From NCBI RefSeq assembly GCF_012911895.1, contig NZ_JAAXCV010000012.1, positions 1-64,000 on the forward strand: a stretch of DNA of 64,000 nt, in the 5' to 3' direction. The translations under genes were made by a program, and so were the position numbers. How positions within the stretch are numbered: the stretch's first letter is position 1; each line of letters opens with the position of its first letter. Shown piece by piece: positions 44,565-53,319 of the stretch. The notes beneath the pieces are model-generated. The model was given only the letters and a program-made list of their open reading frames with translations. It was not told the DNA's origin and made no database searches. The DNA is from Bacillus sp. RO3. GTDB lineage: Bacteria > Bacillota > Bacilli > Bacillales > Bacillaceae_B.

Positions 44565-46211
44565 ATGAAGCCAAAAGTAACACTAAAAAATGTATCAAAA
44601 AAATATTCTCTTTACAGAAAAAAATCGGATAAATTACTGGATGTTTTTTCTGCAAACAAAAGAAGCAAAAACTTTTTTGCATTAAAGAATGTTTCCTTAG
44701 AAGTATTTGAAGGTGAGACAATAGGAGTGGTCGGAATAAATGGTTCTGGGAAGTCAACTTTATCCAGTATATTGGCCCAAGTTATCCCACCATCTTCAGG
44801 GGAGATAATTATTGATGGACAACCTTCCTTGATTGCCATCTCTGCAGGTTTAAACAACAACTTATCTGGATTAGAAAATATTGAACTAAAGTGTTTGATG
44901 CTAGGTTTGAGTAAAGAGGAAATAAAGGCATTGAAACCTGAAATTATAGAATTTGCGGATATCGGTGATTTCATTGATCAGCCTGTGAAAAATTATTCGA
45001 GTGGTATGAAATCGAGGTTAGGCTTTGCGATTTCCGTGTATACTCACCCGGATTTATTAATAGTAGACGAAGCCTTATCTGTTGGTGATCAAACCTTTTA
45101 TGATAAGTGTTTAGTGAAAATTAACGAATTCAAAGCCCAGGGTAAAACCATATTTTTCATAAGCCATTCTATTTCTCAAATTAGTAAAATGGCGGATCGA
45201 GTAATGTGGCTCCATTTTGGAGAACTGAAAAAATTCGGGGAAGCAAAAGAAGTCATAAAAGAATACCAAGAATTTATTAAATGGTTCAATCAAAAAAGTA
45301 AAATAGAGAAGAAAGAGTATAAACAACAAATGTTAAGTTCCCAATCACAAAATAGTGATCAAGAGGGGTTTAATAATAGTAGAAGCAACAAGTATGAGAA
45401 AAAATCATTATCAGGCTTCTTATTTTATTTGCAGCTAATGGTTGTGATGGCAGGACTTTTTATATCTGGAACTCTGTTATTCTTTGAAGATCCGTTTAAA
45501 AAGATAAATAATTACATTAGTATCCCTTTTGTTTCCCAATTATCATCAGATAATAGTAAGGAGGAAGTACTTAAAGAACCATCCTCAGAAAAAATTGGTC
45601 GCACTGGCTATATTCAAGTGGAAAATGCGGTTCTCTATAAAGATGAAAAATTAACGGACAAACAAATAGTATTGCCTTTTTCTACAGAAGTATTTGTTCA
45701 GGAATTTATAGAGGAAGATTATTATAAGGTTCTATATGAAAGTGAAAATTACTATGTCAAAGCTGATGCGTTAACTACAGAAATTAACAGTAGTGAACTG
45801 TCCACCCTATCATTTGAAGACCAACTATTCGTTTTTAATGAACCTGTAGTTAGTTCATATTCTTATTTTACAGCATTCTTTGATTCTTCTTATGATGAAA
45901 TTGTCAACTCATTACGAGGGTTAACTGATGAGGAAGAAAACCAAGACGGTAATCGTTATTTAGTCTATGGATATGATAATGTAACCTATAGATTAAATAA
46001 TGATAATGTCTCCGATGCAATAATATTTAATGAAATTAACTTGGATAATGAAGCTGTGCAGCTTTTAAAAGAAGAAGCTAAGTTAATATCAGATAGTGAA
46101 GAATTGTATCTTGTAGAGACTGAACAATATAATTGGTATTATGATCTAGAGAAAAATGAATTATTGTTAGAGAAAAAGAATTCTACTGAAGAAGGTGACC
46201 AAATTGACTAA
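44565..46211 (+). CDS. tagH: Wall-polymer ABC exporter ATPase (TagH-like) with extracytoplasmic C-terminal domain
   Basis: 548 residues from ATG 44565 (TTGGAGG upstream), which aligns with B. subtilis TagH; ATG 44544 adds seven residues. Walker A GINGSGKST, the TagH-type QPVKNYSSGMKSRLGFA signature, Walker B DLLIVDEALSVGD, and switch FISHS. After the ATPase (about 260) comes a Lys/Ser linker, one membrane helix (about 298-320) and an outside region with an SH3-like fold (GYIQVENAVLYKD, ADALTTEI). Such tails may contact polymer or peptidoglycan. Overlaps the mnaA start. Confidence 0.9.
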   Translation: MKPKVTLKNVSKKYSLYRKKSDKLLDVFSANKRSKNFFALKNVSLEVFEGETIGVVGINGSGKSTLSSILAQVIPPSSGEIIIDGQPSLIAISAGLNNNLSGLENIELKCLMLGLSKEEIKALKPEIIEFADIGDFIDQPVKNYSSGMKSRLGFAISVYTHPDLLIVDEALSVGDQTFYDKCLVKINEFKAQGKTIFFISHSISQISKMADRVMWLHFGELKKFGEAKEVIKEYQEFIKWFNQKSKIEKKEYKQQMLSSQSQNSDQEGFNNSRSNKYEKKSLSGFLFYLQLMVVMAGLFISGTLLFFEDPFKKINNYISIPFVSQLSSDNSKEEVLKEPSSEKIGRTGYIQVENAVLYKDEKLTDKQIVLPFSTEVFVQEFIEEDYYKVLYESENYYVKADALTTEINSSELSTLSFEDQLFVFNEPVVSSYSYFTAFFDSSYDEIVNSLRGLTDEEENQDGNRYLVYGYDNVTYRLNNDNVSDAIIFNEINLDNEAVQLLKEEAKLISDSEELYLVETEQYNWYYDLEKNELLLEKKNSTEEGDQID

Positions 46212-47352
46212 CCCAATTAAAGTAATGACAATCTTTGGTACAAGACCAGAAGCGATTAAAATGGCGCCACTTGTTCTTGAACTAGAGAAGCACCCAGAAA
46301 AATTTGAGTCTATCGTGACGGTAACTGCACAGCATCGTCAAATGCTTGATCAAGTGTTGAAAATATTCGAGATTACTCCTGACCATGATTTAAATATCAT
46401 GAAGGACCGCCAAACACTTACGGGTGTTACAACTCGTGCATTAGAAGGATTAGATAAGGTGATGAAGGAAGTTAAACCTGACATTGTACTTGTTCATGGA
46501 GATACGACAACAACATTTGTAGCAAGTATGGCAGCTTTTTACAATCAAATTTCTGTTGGGCATGTAGAAGCAGGCTTACGTACATGGGACAAATATTCAC
46601 CTTACCCTGAAGAAATGAACCGTCAACTAACGGGTGTCATTGCAGACCTTCACTTCTCACCGACGGATAAATCGGCACAGAATCTTTTGAATGAAAATAA
46701 AAAAGAAAAAACCATCTTTGTTACTGGAAATACAGCAATCGACGCTTTAAAAACGACAGTTCAAGACGATTACTCTCATGATATCCTAAACAAGCTTGGT
46801 GATGACCGTCTTATATTATTAACAGCTCACCGCCGTGAAAACTTAGGTGAACCAATGAGAAATATGTTTAGAGCAATTAAGCGTATAGTTGAAGAACATG
46901 ATGATGTTCAAGTTGTTTATCCTGTACATCTTAACCCAGCTGTTCGCGAAGCTGCAGATGAGATCTTAGGAAACGATCCACGTATTCAACTTATTGAGCC
47001 CCTGGACGTTATTGATTTTCATAACTTTGCAGCAAGAGCTCATCTAATCTTAACGGATTCTGGTGGTGTTCAAGAAGAGGCTCCATCATTAGGGGTTCCT
47101 GTACTCGTGTTACGTGATACGACTGAAAGGCCAGAAGGAATAGATGCAGGTACTTTGAAACTTGCCGGAGTGGAAGAAGAGAATATCTACAATCTTGCTA
47201 AAGAGTTGCTAACGGATTCAGCTCGTTATGATAGTATGGCAAAAGCGACAAATCCATATGGTGATGGTCAAGCATCGAGACGAATAGCAGAAGCAATTAA
47301 CTACTATTTTAACAGTGAAAATAATTCTCGCCCGGAACCTTACAAATCATAA
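46204..47352 (+). CDS. mnaA: UDP-N-acetylglucosamine 2-epimerase
   Basis: 382 residues from TTG 46204 (AAGGTG 6 bases upstream; GTG 46195 is in the same frame and lies within that site). Motifs FGTRPEAIKMAPLV, VTAQHRQMLDQVL, VLVHGDTTTTF, GHVEAGLRT, PEEMNRQL, LLTAHRRENLGEP, VYPVHLNP and LTDSGGVQEEAPSLG are nearly identical to B. subtilis MnaA. It makes UDP-ManNAc, the substrate of the dehydrogenase at 35268 and of teichoic acid linkage-unit synthesis. It closes the first transcript of the cluster. Confidence 0.95.
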   Translation: MTNPIKVMTIFGTRPEAIKMAPLVLELEKHPEKFESIVTVTAQHRQMLDQVLKIFEITPDHDLNIMKDRQTLTGVTTRALEGLDKVMKEVKPDIVLVHGDTTTTFVASMAAFYNQISVGHVEAGLRTWDKYSPYPEEMNRQLTGVIADLHFSPTDKSAQNLLNENKKEKTIFVTGNTAIDALKTTVQDDYSHDILNKLGDDRLILLTAHRRENLGEPMRNMFRAIKRIVEEHDDVQVVYPVHLNPAVREAADEILGNDPRIQLIEPLDVIDFHNFAARAHLILTDSGGVQEEAPSLGVPVLVLRDTTERPEGIDAGTLKLAGVEEENIYNLAKELLTDSARYDSMAKATNPYGDGQASRRIAEAINYYFNSENNSRPEPYKS

Positions 47353-47354
47353 TG

Positions 47355-47389
47355 AAAAAAGAGCTGACTATACATGTCGGCTCTTTTTT
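47355..47389 (+). terminator. Terminator after mnaA
   Basis: AAAAAAGAGCTGAC / GTCGGCTCTTTTTT, 14-bp stem with one wobble, loop TATACAT. Confidence 0.88.
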
Positions 47390-47434
47390 GGGATTAATCC
47401 AAATATAAATATATTAAGGAAAAGGTGAAAGCAA

Positions 47435-48877
47435 ATGCATATTCTAATTCCTGTTTTTTTCAATGCTCCTGCTGGAGGATTGCATGAAAATGTCTTTTCT
47501 ACAGCTAAAGAATGTATAAAAAATAAGCATGAAGTTACCGTTTTGTGTAAAGAAGGTGTTTTTACTAATAAGTTATTAAAAAGCGGTGTTAATGTAATTA
47601 ATACAACTTTCGATCCTTCTGATTTGCCCAGAACTTTTAAAGAAATAGCCCAACTTCACTCACATCGGAAAATCGATATTATACATACACATCCTTTTCA
47701 CTCAAGGAAGATAGCACAGCTAGTATCCAAAGTATTAGGCATCCCATTGTTTTTAACCATGCATGGAAAGTATTATGATCAAATTGGAAAAAACATAGAC
47801 GATATCGATCTTGTTTTTACGGTTTCAGAAGGAATTAAAGAACATCTTTTGAAGTATCTTGATAAAGCCAAAAAGCATGACTACAGACATAAATTTTTTG
47901 TGGTACCAAATGGTGTGGATAGAAAAATATTTAACTGCGATCAAGATCTCATACTGGAATCTGAGAATGAAAGTGGTGTAATTAATATTTCTCTGGTGAC
48001 TAGACTTGATAAAGATAAAGAATTTATTATTAACATTTTTTATAAAGCTCTTGAGTTTACTAGTAGAAATAGTAGTAAAAGGGTTAAATGGACCATTGTA
48101 GGAGAGGGAACACTGAAAGATGAAATCATTGAAAGATGTAATAGAATAACTGAAGGAAAACTGGAAGTTCAATTTGTAGGGTGGAAAGAAGACGAAGCGT
48201 TGCGGGATGAGTATTTAAAAAGCGATATCATCCTTGCTCCTGGCAGATGCGCATTAGAGGGTATGAGTTGTGGAAAGCCTGTGATCGCACTGGGAAGTAA
48301 AGGTTATATTGGGTTAATTGATCATAAAAATTGGATGCAAGGTGTGTATAGTAACTTTGGTGGGGTTGGAAATAAAGCTGAAGATTATAGTGAAGGGTCA
48401 GTTGAGAATGACTTAATTACGCTATTAAATAATAAAGTATATAGAGATGAAGTCGGGAAATTTAGTGAAAGTCTAGTAACCCAATTTTTTGATGAGGAAA
48501 AAATAAATCAAAATATATTAGGTTATTATAAAATGTACTCATTGAAAAACGAGCAAACTCATAGCATTACTATTGATGAAGCTGAAGCTGAAATGGAAAA
48601 ATTATTGCTGTCCAGTGAAGTGAAGGAGATATTCATGGATAAGAAAAGCGTACGTGAATATGACTTTTCAATAGATAATACTATAGGGAACTTACAATAC
48701 GGTTGGTATATTTATGAATATGGGGTAGAGAATCGATTGGTAGATAGAAAACCTTTCGGGGATTCAAATCATTATAATTATCATTTTTCACATAAAGGAA
48801 AATTCAAAGCAAAATGTATTATAAAAACCCCTAACGCCAAAATTTCTCTATTTAGTAAAGAAATAAATATACAATAG
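47435..48877 (+). CDS. Family 4 glycosyltransferase with Tyr-rich C-terminal module
   Basis: 480 residues. GT4 part (about 1-365): AGGLHENVFSTAKECIKNKH, DIIHTHPFHSRKIAQL, FVVPNGVDRKIF, ISLVTRLDKDKEF, WTIVGEGTLKDEII, FVGWKEDEALRDEYLKSDI and LAPGRCALEGMSCGKPVIA (E-x7-E region). The C-terminal 70 residues (YGWYIYEYGVENRLVDRK to KFKAKCIIKTPNAKISLF) resemble the tail of the protein at 36617. It follows the mnaA terminator, so it needs read-through or its own promoter. Confidence 0.82.
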   Translation: MHILIPVFFNAPAGGLHENVFSTAKECIKNKHEVTVLCKEGVFTNKLLKSGVNVINTTFDPSDLPRTFKEIAQLHSHRKIDIIHTHPFHSRKIAQLVSKVLGIPLFLTMHGKYYDQIGKNIDDIDLVFTVSEGIKEHLLKYLDKAKKHDYRHKFFVVPNGVDRKIFNCDQDLILESENESGVINISLVTRLDKDKEFIINIFYKALEFTSRNSSKRVKWTIVGEGTLKDEIIERCNRITEGKLEVQFVGWKEDEALRDEYLKSDIILAPGRCALEGMSCGKPVIALGSKGYIGLIDHKNWMQGVYSNFGGVGNKAEDYSEGSVENDLITLLNNKVYRDEVGKFSESLVTQFFDEEKINQNILGYYKMYSLKNEQTHSITIDEAEAEMEKLLLSSEVKEIFMDKKSVREYDFSIDNTIGNLQYGWYIYEYGVENRLVDRKPFGDSNHYNYHFSHKGKFKAKCIIKTPNAKISLFSKEINIQ

Positions 48878-48896
48878 TAGCTATGACCACTAAGAA

Positions 48897-48933
48897 CCTA
48901 AGTGCCCCTTTAAAAATAAAGGGGACTTGGGAT
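48897..48933. repeat. Hairpin between convergent genes without T-tract
   Basis: CCTAAGTGCCCCTTT / AAAGGGGACTTGGG with loop AAAAAT separates the glycosyltransferase and the PIG-L gene. It may terminate both transcripts despite lacking a T-run. Confidence 0.5.
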
Positions 48934-49668
48934 CTACCGATGCCAACGACTCTCCCCATACTTCTCCGCCTTCACAAAATAAGGCTCCACCGAAATATAC
49001 CCAATCGAATAAAATCCTTCATCAGGTTCCCAAATCCGGTAAGCATCCAAGCTTTTTTCATACTCATCACTGAACTCATCAGGAACGGAATACGTGTCGT
49101 CATAATCCAGGTTCTCAAATTCTTGAACGGGAAGATAATAAAGGGCGGAGGGAATGGTCCCGTCCTCAACCAGTTTTTTCAATGCTTCTCCAGAAGCTGC
49201 ATGATCCCGGTGAGGGTCCCGATAGGATAAGGCATGGTGTCTTGCTTCAGGGTAATGATCATTCATTTCCTTCATGATATCCATGATGTCCTCTTCCTTG
49301 ATGGCACCATCTGGAAGGTCATAGATGTAGACATTGTCAGGTTTAACTCCCAGTTCTTCGACGGATTTGTTGAATTCCTTTACCCTTGAGTTACCGAATT
49401 CTTCTTTGGTAATGGGGGGCAGGCTTTCTTCTGTCAGATTGTCATTAATTTTGTTGATGGATTGGCTCGCTTCACCGTGTGAAAGGAGGACCACGGCCAC
49501 TTCATGTCCCTTGTCGATTTGACGGAGGATGGAAGGTCCCAGGCTGAGGGTTTCGTCGTCAGCGTGGGGAGCGTAAAAGACAGAGGTTTCAGGTTCTTTT
49601 TCAAAAAGGGTGCAGCCGCTTAAGAAAGCGGATAGTAGAAAAATGACAGGTAAATAAACAGCTTTCAT
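48934..49668 (-). CDS. Lipoprotein PIG-L-family deacetylase
   Basis: 244 residues. N-terminal lipobox LLSAFLSGC gives a lipid-anchored extracellular protein. The PIG-L/LmbE zinc motif is present: YAPHADDETLSLGPSI (HxDDE), VVLLSHGEAS, and HHALSYRDPHRDHAASG (HPDHxx-like). These enzymes remove N-acetyl groups from GlcNAc-type sugars. Position next to the polymer cluster suggests the exported polymer or peptidoglycan as substrate, but this is inference. It is monocistronic. Confidence 0.87.
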   Translation of the reverse strand: MKAVYLPVIFLLSAFLSGCTLFEKEPETSVFYAPHADDETLSLGPSILRQIDKGHEVAVVLLSHGEASQSINKINDNLTEESLPPITKEEFGNSRVKEFNKSVEELGVKPDNVYIYDLPDGAIKEEDIMDIMKEMNDHYPEARHHALSYRDPHRDHAASGEALKKLVEDGTIPSALYYLPVQEFENLDYDDTYSVPDEFSDEYEKSLDAYRIWEPDEGFYSIGYISVEPYFVKAEKYGESRWHR

Positions 49669-49787
49669 GTTGACCTCCAGGTGGAAGAATAGTAAAAACT
49701 TTACTTATTGATTCTATCAAAGTTTTTTGTGCTGGTGTATACTTTCATAGTAGGAAAGTATAGAACGTGAAGTGAAAGGAACACAGT

Positions 49788-50933
49788 ATGGAACAAGTTC
49801 AACGGACAGAGAAATCTGTACAAGAGAAAAAGAAAAGAAGAGTGTATTCCCTCGATATGTTAAGGGGGATCATTGTAGCGTTATCCGTGTTTTTAAGCAC
49901 GATTCCTTACGGGGAGGCGGAGTACCCATATTTCCGTCATGCACAGTGGTATGGGGTGACCTTGATTGATATCATCTTACCAACGTTCATCACCATTTTT
50001 GGTGTGAGTATGGCGATTGCGTATCAGCGCGGGGTAAAATGGGAGAAGATTCTGAAGCGGACCGTCCGATTGATTGTGTACGGCATCATTTTCACCATCA
50101 TTGTGGAATGGACGTTGGATTTTCCGACTATCCGCCTCACTGGTGTGTTGCAGATGTTCGCCTTTCTCGGGATTGTGACGGTGGCCATCACCAAGTTTGT
50201 GCAATCTCCATTGAAATTGATGGGGATTGCCCTGCTGGTGTCGTCGGTGTATGGTGGGCTCATCCTTTATACAGGTCAATCCTGTGAAGGCGGATTGCCT
50301 CAGCCCGAATGTAACCCTTCCTATGTGATAGACAGCACAGTGTTTGGGGAAAAGCATTTATACCACCATGGCGAGCGGGGATATGATCCTGAAGGTCTGG
50401 TCACGAGTGTATCAGCTTTATCAAATGTTCTGTTCGGATATGCGTTTGGCCGATTGATCCTCATCCGTAAAGAGACAGGGGCATGGCGTGAGTTATTGGG
50501 GATTGGCGTATTATTGGTCGCCCTGTCCCTGGCGTGGGATCATTTCCTCCCTTATAATAAACGGCTGTGGACGCCTGCCTTTGCCCTCTTGGCAGCAGGA
50601 TTCTCAGCAGGCATGCTGTCGATTCTTTATCTCATATTCGACAAACGTAAGAGGGATGCCAAGGAGACGGCGCTAAAGCCGGTTGTTTGGTTCCTGGAGG
50701 CCTATGGACGTAACAGCTTCCTGATTTACTTCGGGAAATTCATGCTCGGCTCCGTGCTGATCCATCTTTCCGTCACCGACGACGGAATGGAAAAATCGAT
50801 CTCGAGAGTCATAAACGAATGGGTCGCAACCTTTACTTCCCATCCACAACTGGCATATGGACTACTTAATCTGCTCTTCTGGACGATCGTAGCGTTCGTT
50901 TGTCACAGGAAGAAATGGTATTTAAAAGTATAG
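49788..50933 (+). CDS. Multi-pass acyltransferase (heparan-alpha-glucosaminide N-acetyltransferase-like)
   Basis: 381 residues, about ten hydrophobic segments. It begins with the family signature RVYSLDMLRGIIVALSVFL (SLDxxRG), followed by ILPTFITIFGVSMAIAY, LTGVLQMFAFLGIV and, near the end, LEAYGRNSFLIYFGKFML. This DUF1624/HGSNAT-like family transfers acetyl groups across the membrane to amino or hydroxyl groups of glycans. Next to a PIG-L deacetylase it could re-acetylate or decorate wall glycans; the link is speculative. Confidence 0.78.
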   Translation: MEQVQRTEKSVQEKKKRRVYSLDMLRGIIVALSVFLSTIPYGEAEYPYFRHAQWYGVTLIDIILPTFITIFGVSMAIAYQRGVKWEKILKRTVRLIVYGIIFTIIVEWTLDFPTIRLTGVLQMFAFLGIVTVAITKFVQSPLKLMGIALLVSSVYGGLILYTGQSCEGGLPQPECNPSYVIDSTVFGEKHLYHHGERGYDPEGLVTSVSALSNVLFGYAFGRLILIRKETGAWRELLGIGVLLVALSLAWDHFLPYNKRLWTPAFALLAAGFSAGMLSILYLIFDKRKRDAKETALKPVVWFLEAYGRNSFLIYFGKFMLGSVLIHLSVTDDGMEKSISRVINEWVATFTSHPQLAYGLLNLLFWTIVAFVCHRKKWYLKV

Positions 50934-50940
50934 AACGAAG

Positions 50941-50977
50941 AAGGTCCGTCCCTCAGAGAAAAGGGACGGACCTTTTT
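50941..50977. terminator. Terminator built from two inverted dispersed elements
   Basis: AAGGTCCGTCCCT (50941-50953) and AGGGACGGACCTT (50962-50974) form a 13-bp stem followed by seven T. It is the only copy of the element outside 7.6-25.3 kb and serves as an intergenic terminator between convergent genes. Confidence 0.82.
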
Positions 50978-51535
50978 TTAGTTTTGATTCAAGGTCTTTT
51001 CGAATAATAAACTGGCGTAGGTTCTTGTGTATTTCAAAATCGTTTCCCCGACTTCTTCAGCAGGAAATGCAAATAATGGCTGGAACAGTTCTTTATTGCT
51101 GACTGTACCGAATGCGTCCATGAATTGGTAGGTCAAGCGACGTTCCATCATGGTAGTCGTATAATAAATTTCAAGCTGGGTGACTTTATTATTGACGGAT
51201 TCTTCTTTTTCCAGCTGTTCCTGATAAAGGGGAATGAGATTGTCAAGATCATTCCGGATGCGTTCATCGGCCCGGTTCATGAGCTTTGATACACCTTCAA
51301 GATCGGGGTACTTTGAGTTCATGAGTAGCGGTTGCAGAATGCCGTGTAGAGCCTTGGTGGATTCGACATGAATGACAATATGTTCCGTGAGGCTCCGTAT
51401 GTATTCGGGTTGTTGTTCGGAAGCTTTGAGGACCTCGAGTAAGTGATGGTTTACTTCATTTCGGAGTTCATCTTTATCGGTATGGATAAGTAATTTCTTA
51501 AAGATGGTTGCAACGGATTGTGTGAGTGATTCCAT
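50978..51535 (-). CDS. Hypothetical helical protein (185 residues)
   Basis: All-helical, acidic, soluble protein (MESLTQSVATIFKKLLIHTD at the start). There is no signal peptide and no recognised motif. Its stop codon is at the base of the dispersed-element terminator. A regulator- or chaperone-like helical bundle is possible, but nothing in the context assigns a function. Confidence 0.6.
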   Translation of the reverse strand: MESLTQSVATIFKKLLIHTDKDELRNEVNHHLLEVLKASEQQPEYIRSLTEHIVIHVESTKALHGILQPLLMNSKYPDLEGVSKLMNRADERIRNDLDNLIPLYQEQLEKEESVNNKVTQLEIYYTTTMMERRLTYQFMDAFGTVSNKELFQPLFAFPAEEVGETILKYTRTYASLLFEKTLNQN

Positions 51536-51719
51536 GGATTGTATGCCTACTTTCTTATGTGTGGTTTTAAGTATGATACTATTTTATCAGTGAATTACAG
51601 AAAATTCTATATATTACTTGATAAAAGGCTGTTTACGTGAAATGGTTTCTTTTAGATGGAAAGGAAATGGTGATTTCCCCTGCAATCATCTACCGAGAGT
51701 TTTTTCTGGATTTAAAAAT

Positions 51720-51767
51720 AAAACCCGAACTCATTTGCCTTCCAGGAAGAAATTGAGTTCAGGTTTT
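51720..51767 (-). terminator. Terminator of the first PPC-CWB2 gene
   Basis: On the minus strand AAAACCTGAACTCA / TGAGTTCGGGTTTT with a T-rich tail; one mismatch. Confidence 0.72.
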
Positions 51768-51795
51768 ATCGTTTTGTTTCGAGCCTCATGAATTC

Positions 51796-53205
51796 CTATT
51801 CCAGGTTCTCATTCAAAACGGCCCAGATGTCCTCTTCGACTTTTGGTTGAATGGCTTTCATACCTCCAAGGATCCTTACATCATACGTATAATCAATCAT
51901 CAGGTTTTTGATGGCTGGATGTAATCCATGGGGGGTGGTCAATAATAAAGGTACCCCTGTGTGTGCTGCAAGGGCTGAGCCTGTTAACGCATCGGCAAAT
52001 TGAGTCCCCGTTGCAAAGAATACAGAACCCGTATGGACGTTAAAGTTCTGAATGATGCGGGCGTTGGTTTCATAACGATTTGCACCGGCTATTCGTATTG
52101 GATTGTTCAATTTAGACTGGACGGATTGACTGATGACGCCTAAACCACCTACCACGTAGCTTTCCTTGTAGGCGTTCGCTTGAGCGAGGGTAGAGGCAGG
52201 GATTGTGTCCTTATCAGATAAAAGAATCGGATAGCCTTCCTGGGCAGCTATAGACGCAATCGACAACGCATCAGGATAGTTCTTTCCACTCACAACAACA
52301 GCCGCATCTCGGTTTGGAAGGGATTTAGAAATGGCAACTGCTGTTTCATATCGATCTTTCCCACTGATCCGGTCAACCGTTAATCCCAAGTCTTTCAATT
52401 CTTCTGCTACCTGATCAGAAATCACGCCTGGTCCCCCCAGGATGGTTACTTTTTTAACATCCAGGTCGTCAATTCCTTTTTTCACTGAAGGATGCAGAGT
52501 ATGTTTGGAAGTTAATAGAATGGGAGCTTGCTTCTGATAAGCCAGAGGTGCTCCTGCCAGGGCGTCAGGGAAGTTGTTTCCTGTGGCTAAAATCAATTCG
52601 GCACTTCCTGTATCCCACCCATTCAATGCAACCTGAAGAGCCGTTTCATATCGATCGGCACCGTAGATTCTTTCTACATGGGGCTTTAGATAGAATTGCA
52701 AGACCACCAGCCCATATTCGTTATCCTCTCCTAAATCACTCGTATTCTTAACAGACACATAGTACGTTCCAGCTGTGGATGGGTAAAAGGCTGAATACCC
52801 GTCTTCTTCTTGAACAAAAAACTCATTTGGTTCAACGACATGTTTGTTTTCATCATATAAGGTGATGTCTAAAGGAATATCGGTCGTTTCATCCATAAAC
52901 GAACCGTATACATACAATGGAGCGTCTGAATCCAGCACGACTTTATACAGATCGACATCGTCTAGTGGAAGACTCCCTTTTACATAGGTCGGTTCAAAAA
53001 AATCACCGGCCGTGACGTCATTTGCCTCTTCAAATGTATTATTTGGTTCTAGTTCTGTTACTACTTTTTCTGTTTCTTCTTGATTTCCTAAAAGCTCGAC
53101 TTTTTGTTGTAATGAAATCGAAGAAGCGTCTGCGAAAGCAGACCCGCTAAATAGACTGGAAGCGAGCAAGACGGATCCAATCGAAGTAATGAAACACTTT
53201 TTCAT
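51796..53205 (-). CDS. Secreted CWB2 protein with PPC-like N-terminal domain (paralogue 1)
   Basis: 469 residues. Signal peptide (about 1-26, ending AFA). Residues about 50-170 resemble a bacterial pre-peptidase C-terminal (PPC) beta-sandwich: TELEPNNTFEEANDV, DVDLYKVVLDSD, TYYVSVKNTSD. Three CWB2 repeats follow (from about 175: RIYGADRYETALQVAL, LATGNNFPDALAGAPLAY, KVTILGGPGVIS, RISGKDRYETAVAISK, RIAGANRYETNARI). There is no catalytic domain, so it is a structural or adhesive surface protein. It has its own terminator and is a close paralogue of the next gene. Confidence 0.85.
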   Translation of the reverse strand: MKKCFITSIGSVLLASSLFSGSAFADASSISLQQKVELLGNQEETEKVVTELEPNNTFEEANDVTAGDFFEPTYVKGSLPLDDVDLYKVVLDSDAPLYVYGSFMDETTDIPLDITLYDENKHVVEPNEFFVQEEDGYSAFYPSTAGTYYVSVKNTSDLGEDNEYGLVVLQFYLKPHVERIYGADRYETALQVALNGWDTGSAELILATGNNFPDALAGAPLAYQKQAPILLTSKHTLHPSVKKGIDDLDVKKVTILGGPGVISDQVAEELKDLGLTVDRISGKDRYETAVAISKSLPNRDAAVVVSGKNYPDALSIASIAAQEGYPILLSDKDTIPASTLAQANAYKESYVVGGLGVISQSVQSKLNNPIRIAGANRYETNARIIQNFNVHTGSVFFATGTQFADALTGSALAAHTGVPLLLTTPHGLHPAIKNLMIDYTYDVRILGGMKAIQPKVEEDIWAVLNENLE

Positions 53206-53276
53206 TTTTTTCCCCCATTAAGCGATATGTCTCTTTTTGTGTAAATATGTATAATCATAGTTTATCATAAGACCAT

Positions 53277-53308
53277 AAAAAAACGCGTTCTTTTTACAAG
53301 AACGCGTT
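53277..53308 (-). terminator. Terminator of the second PPC-CWB2 gene
   Basis: On the minus strand AACGCGTTCTT / AAGAACGCGTT with seven T following. Confidence 0.88.
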
Positions 53309-53319
53309 CGTATATCTGG

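Noticed and set aside
48883-49230. Plus-strand 115-codon frame opposite the PIG-L gene
   Set aside because: Antisense to a lipoprotein gene with clear lipobox and HxDDE motif; no ribosome site.
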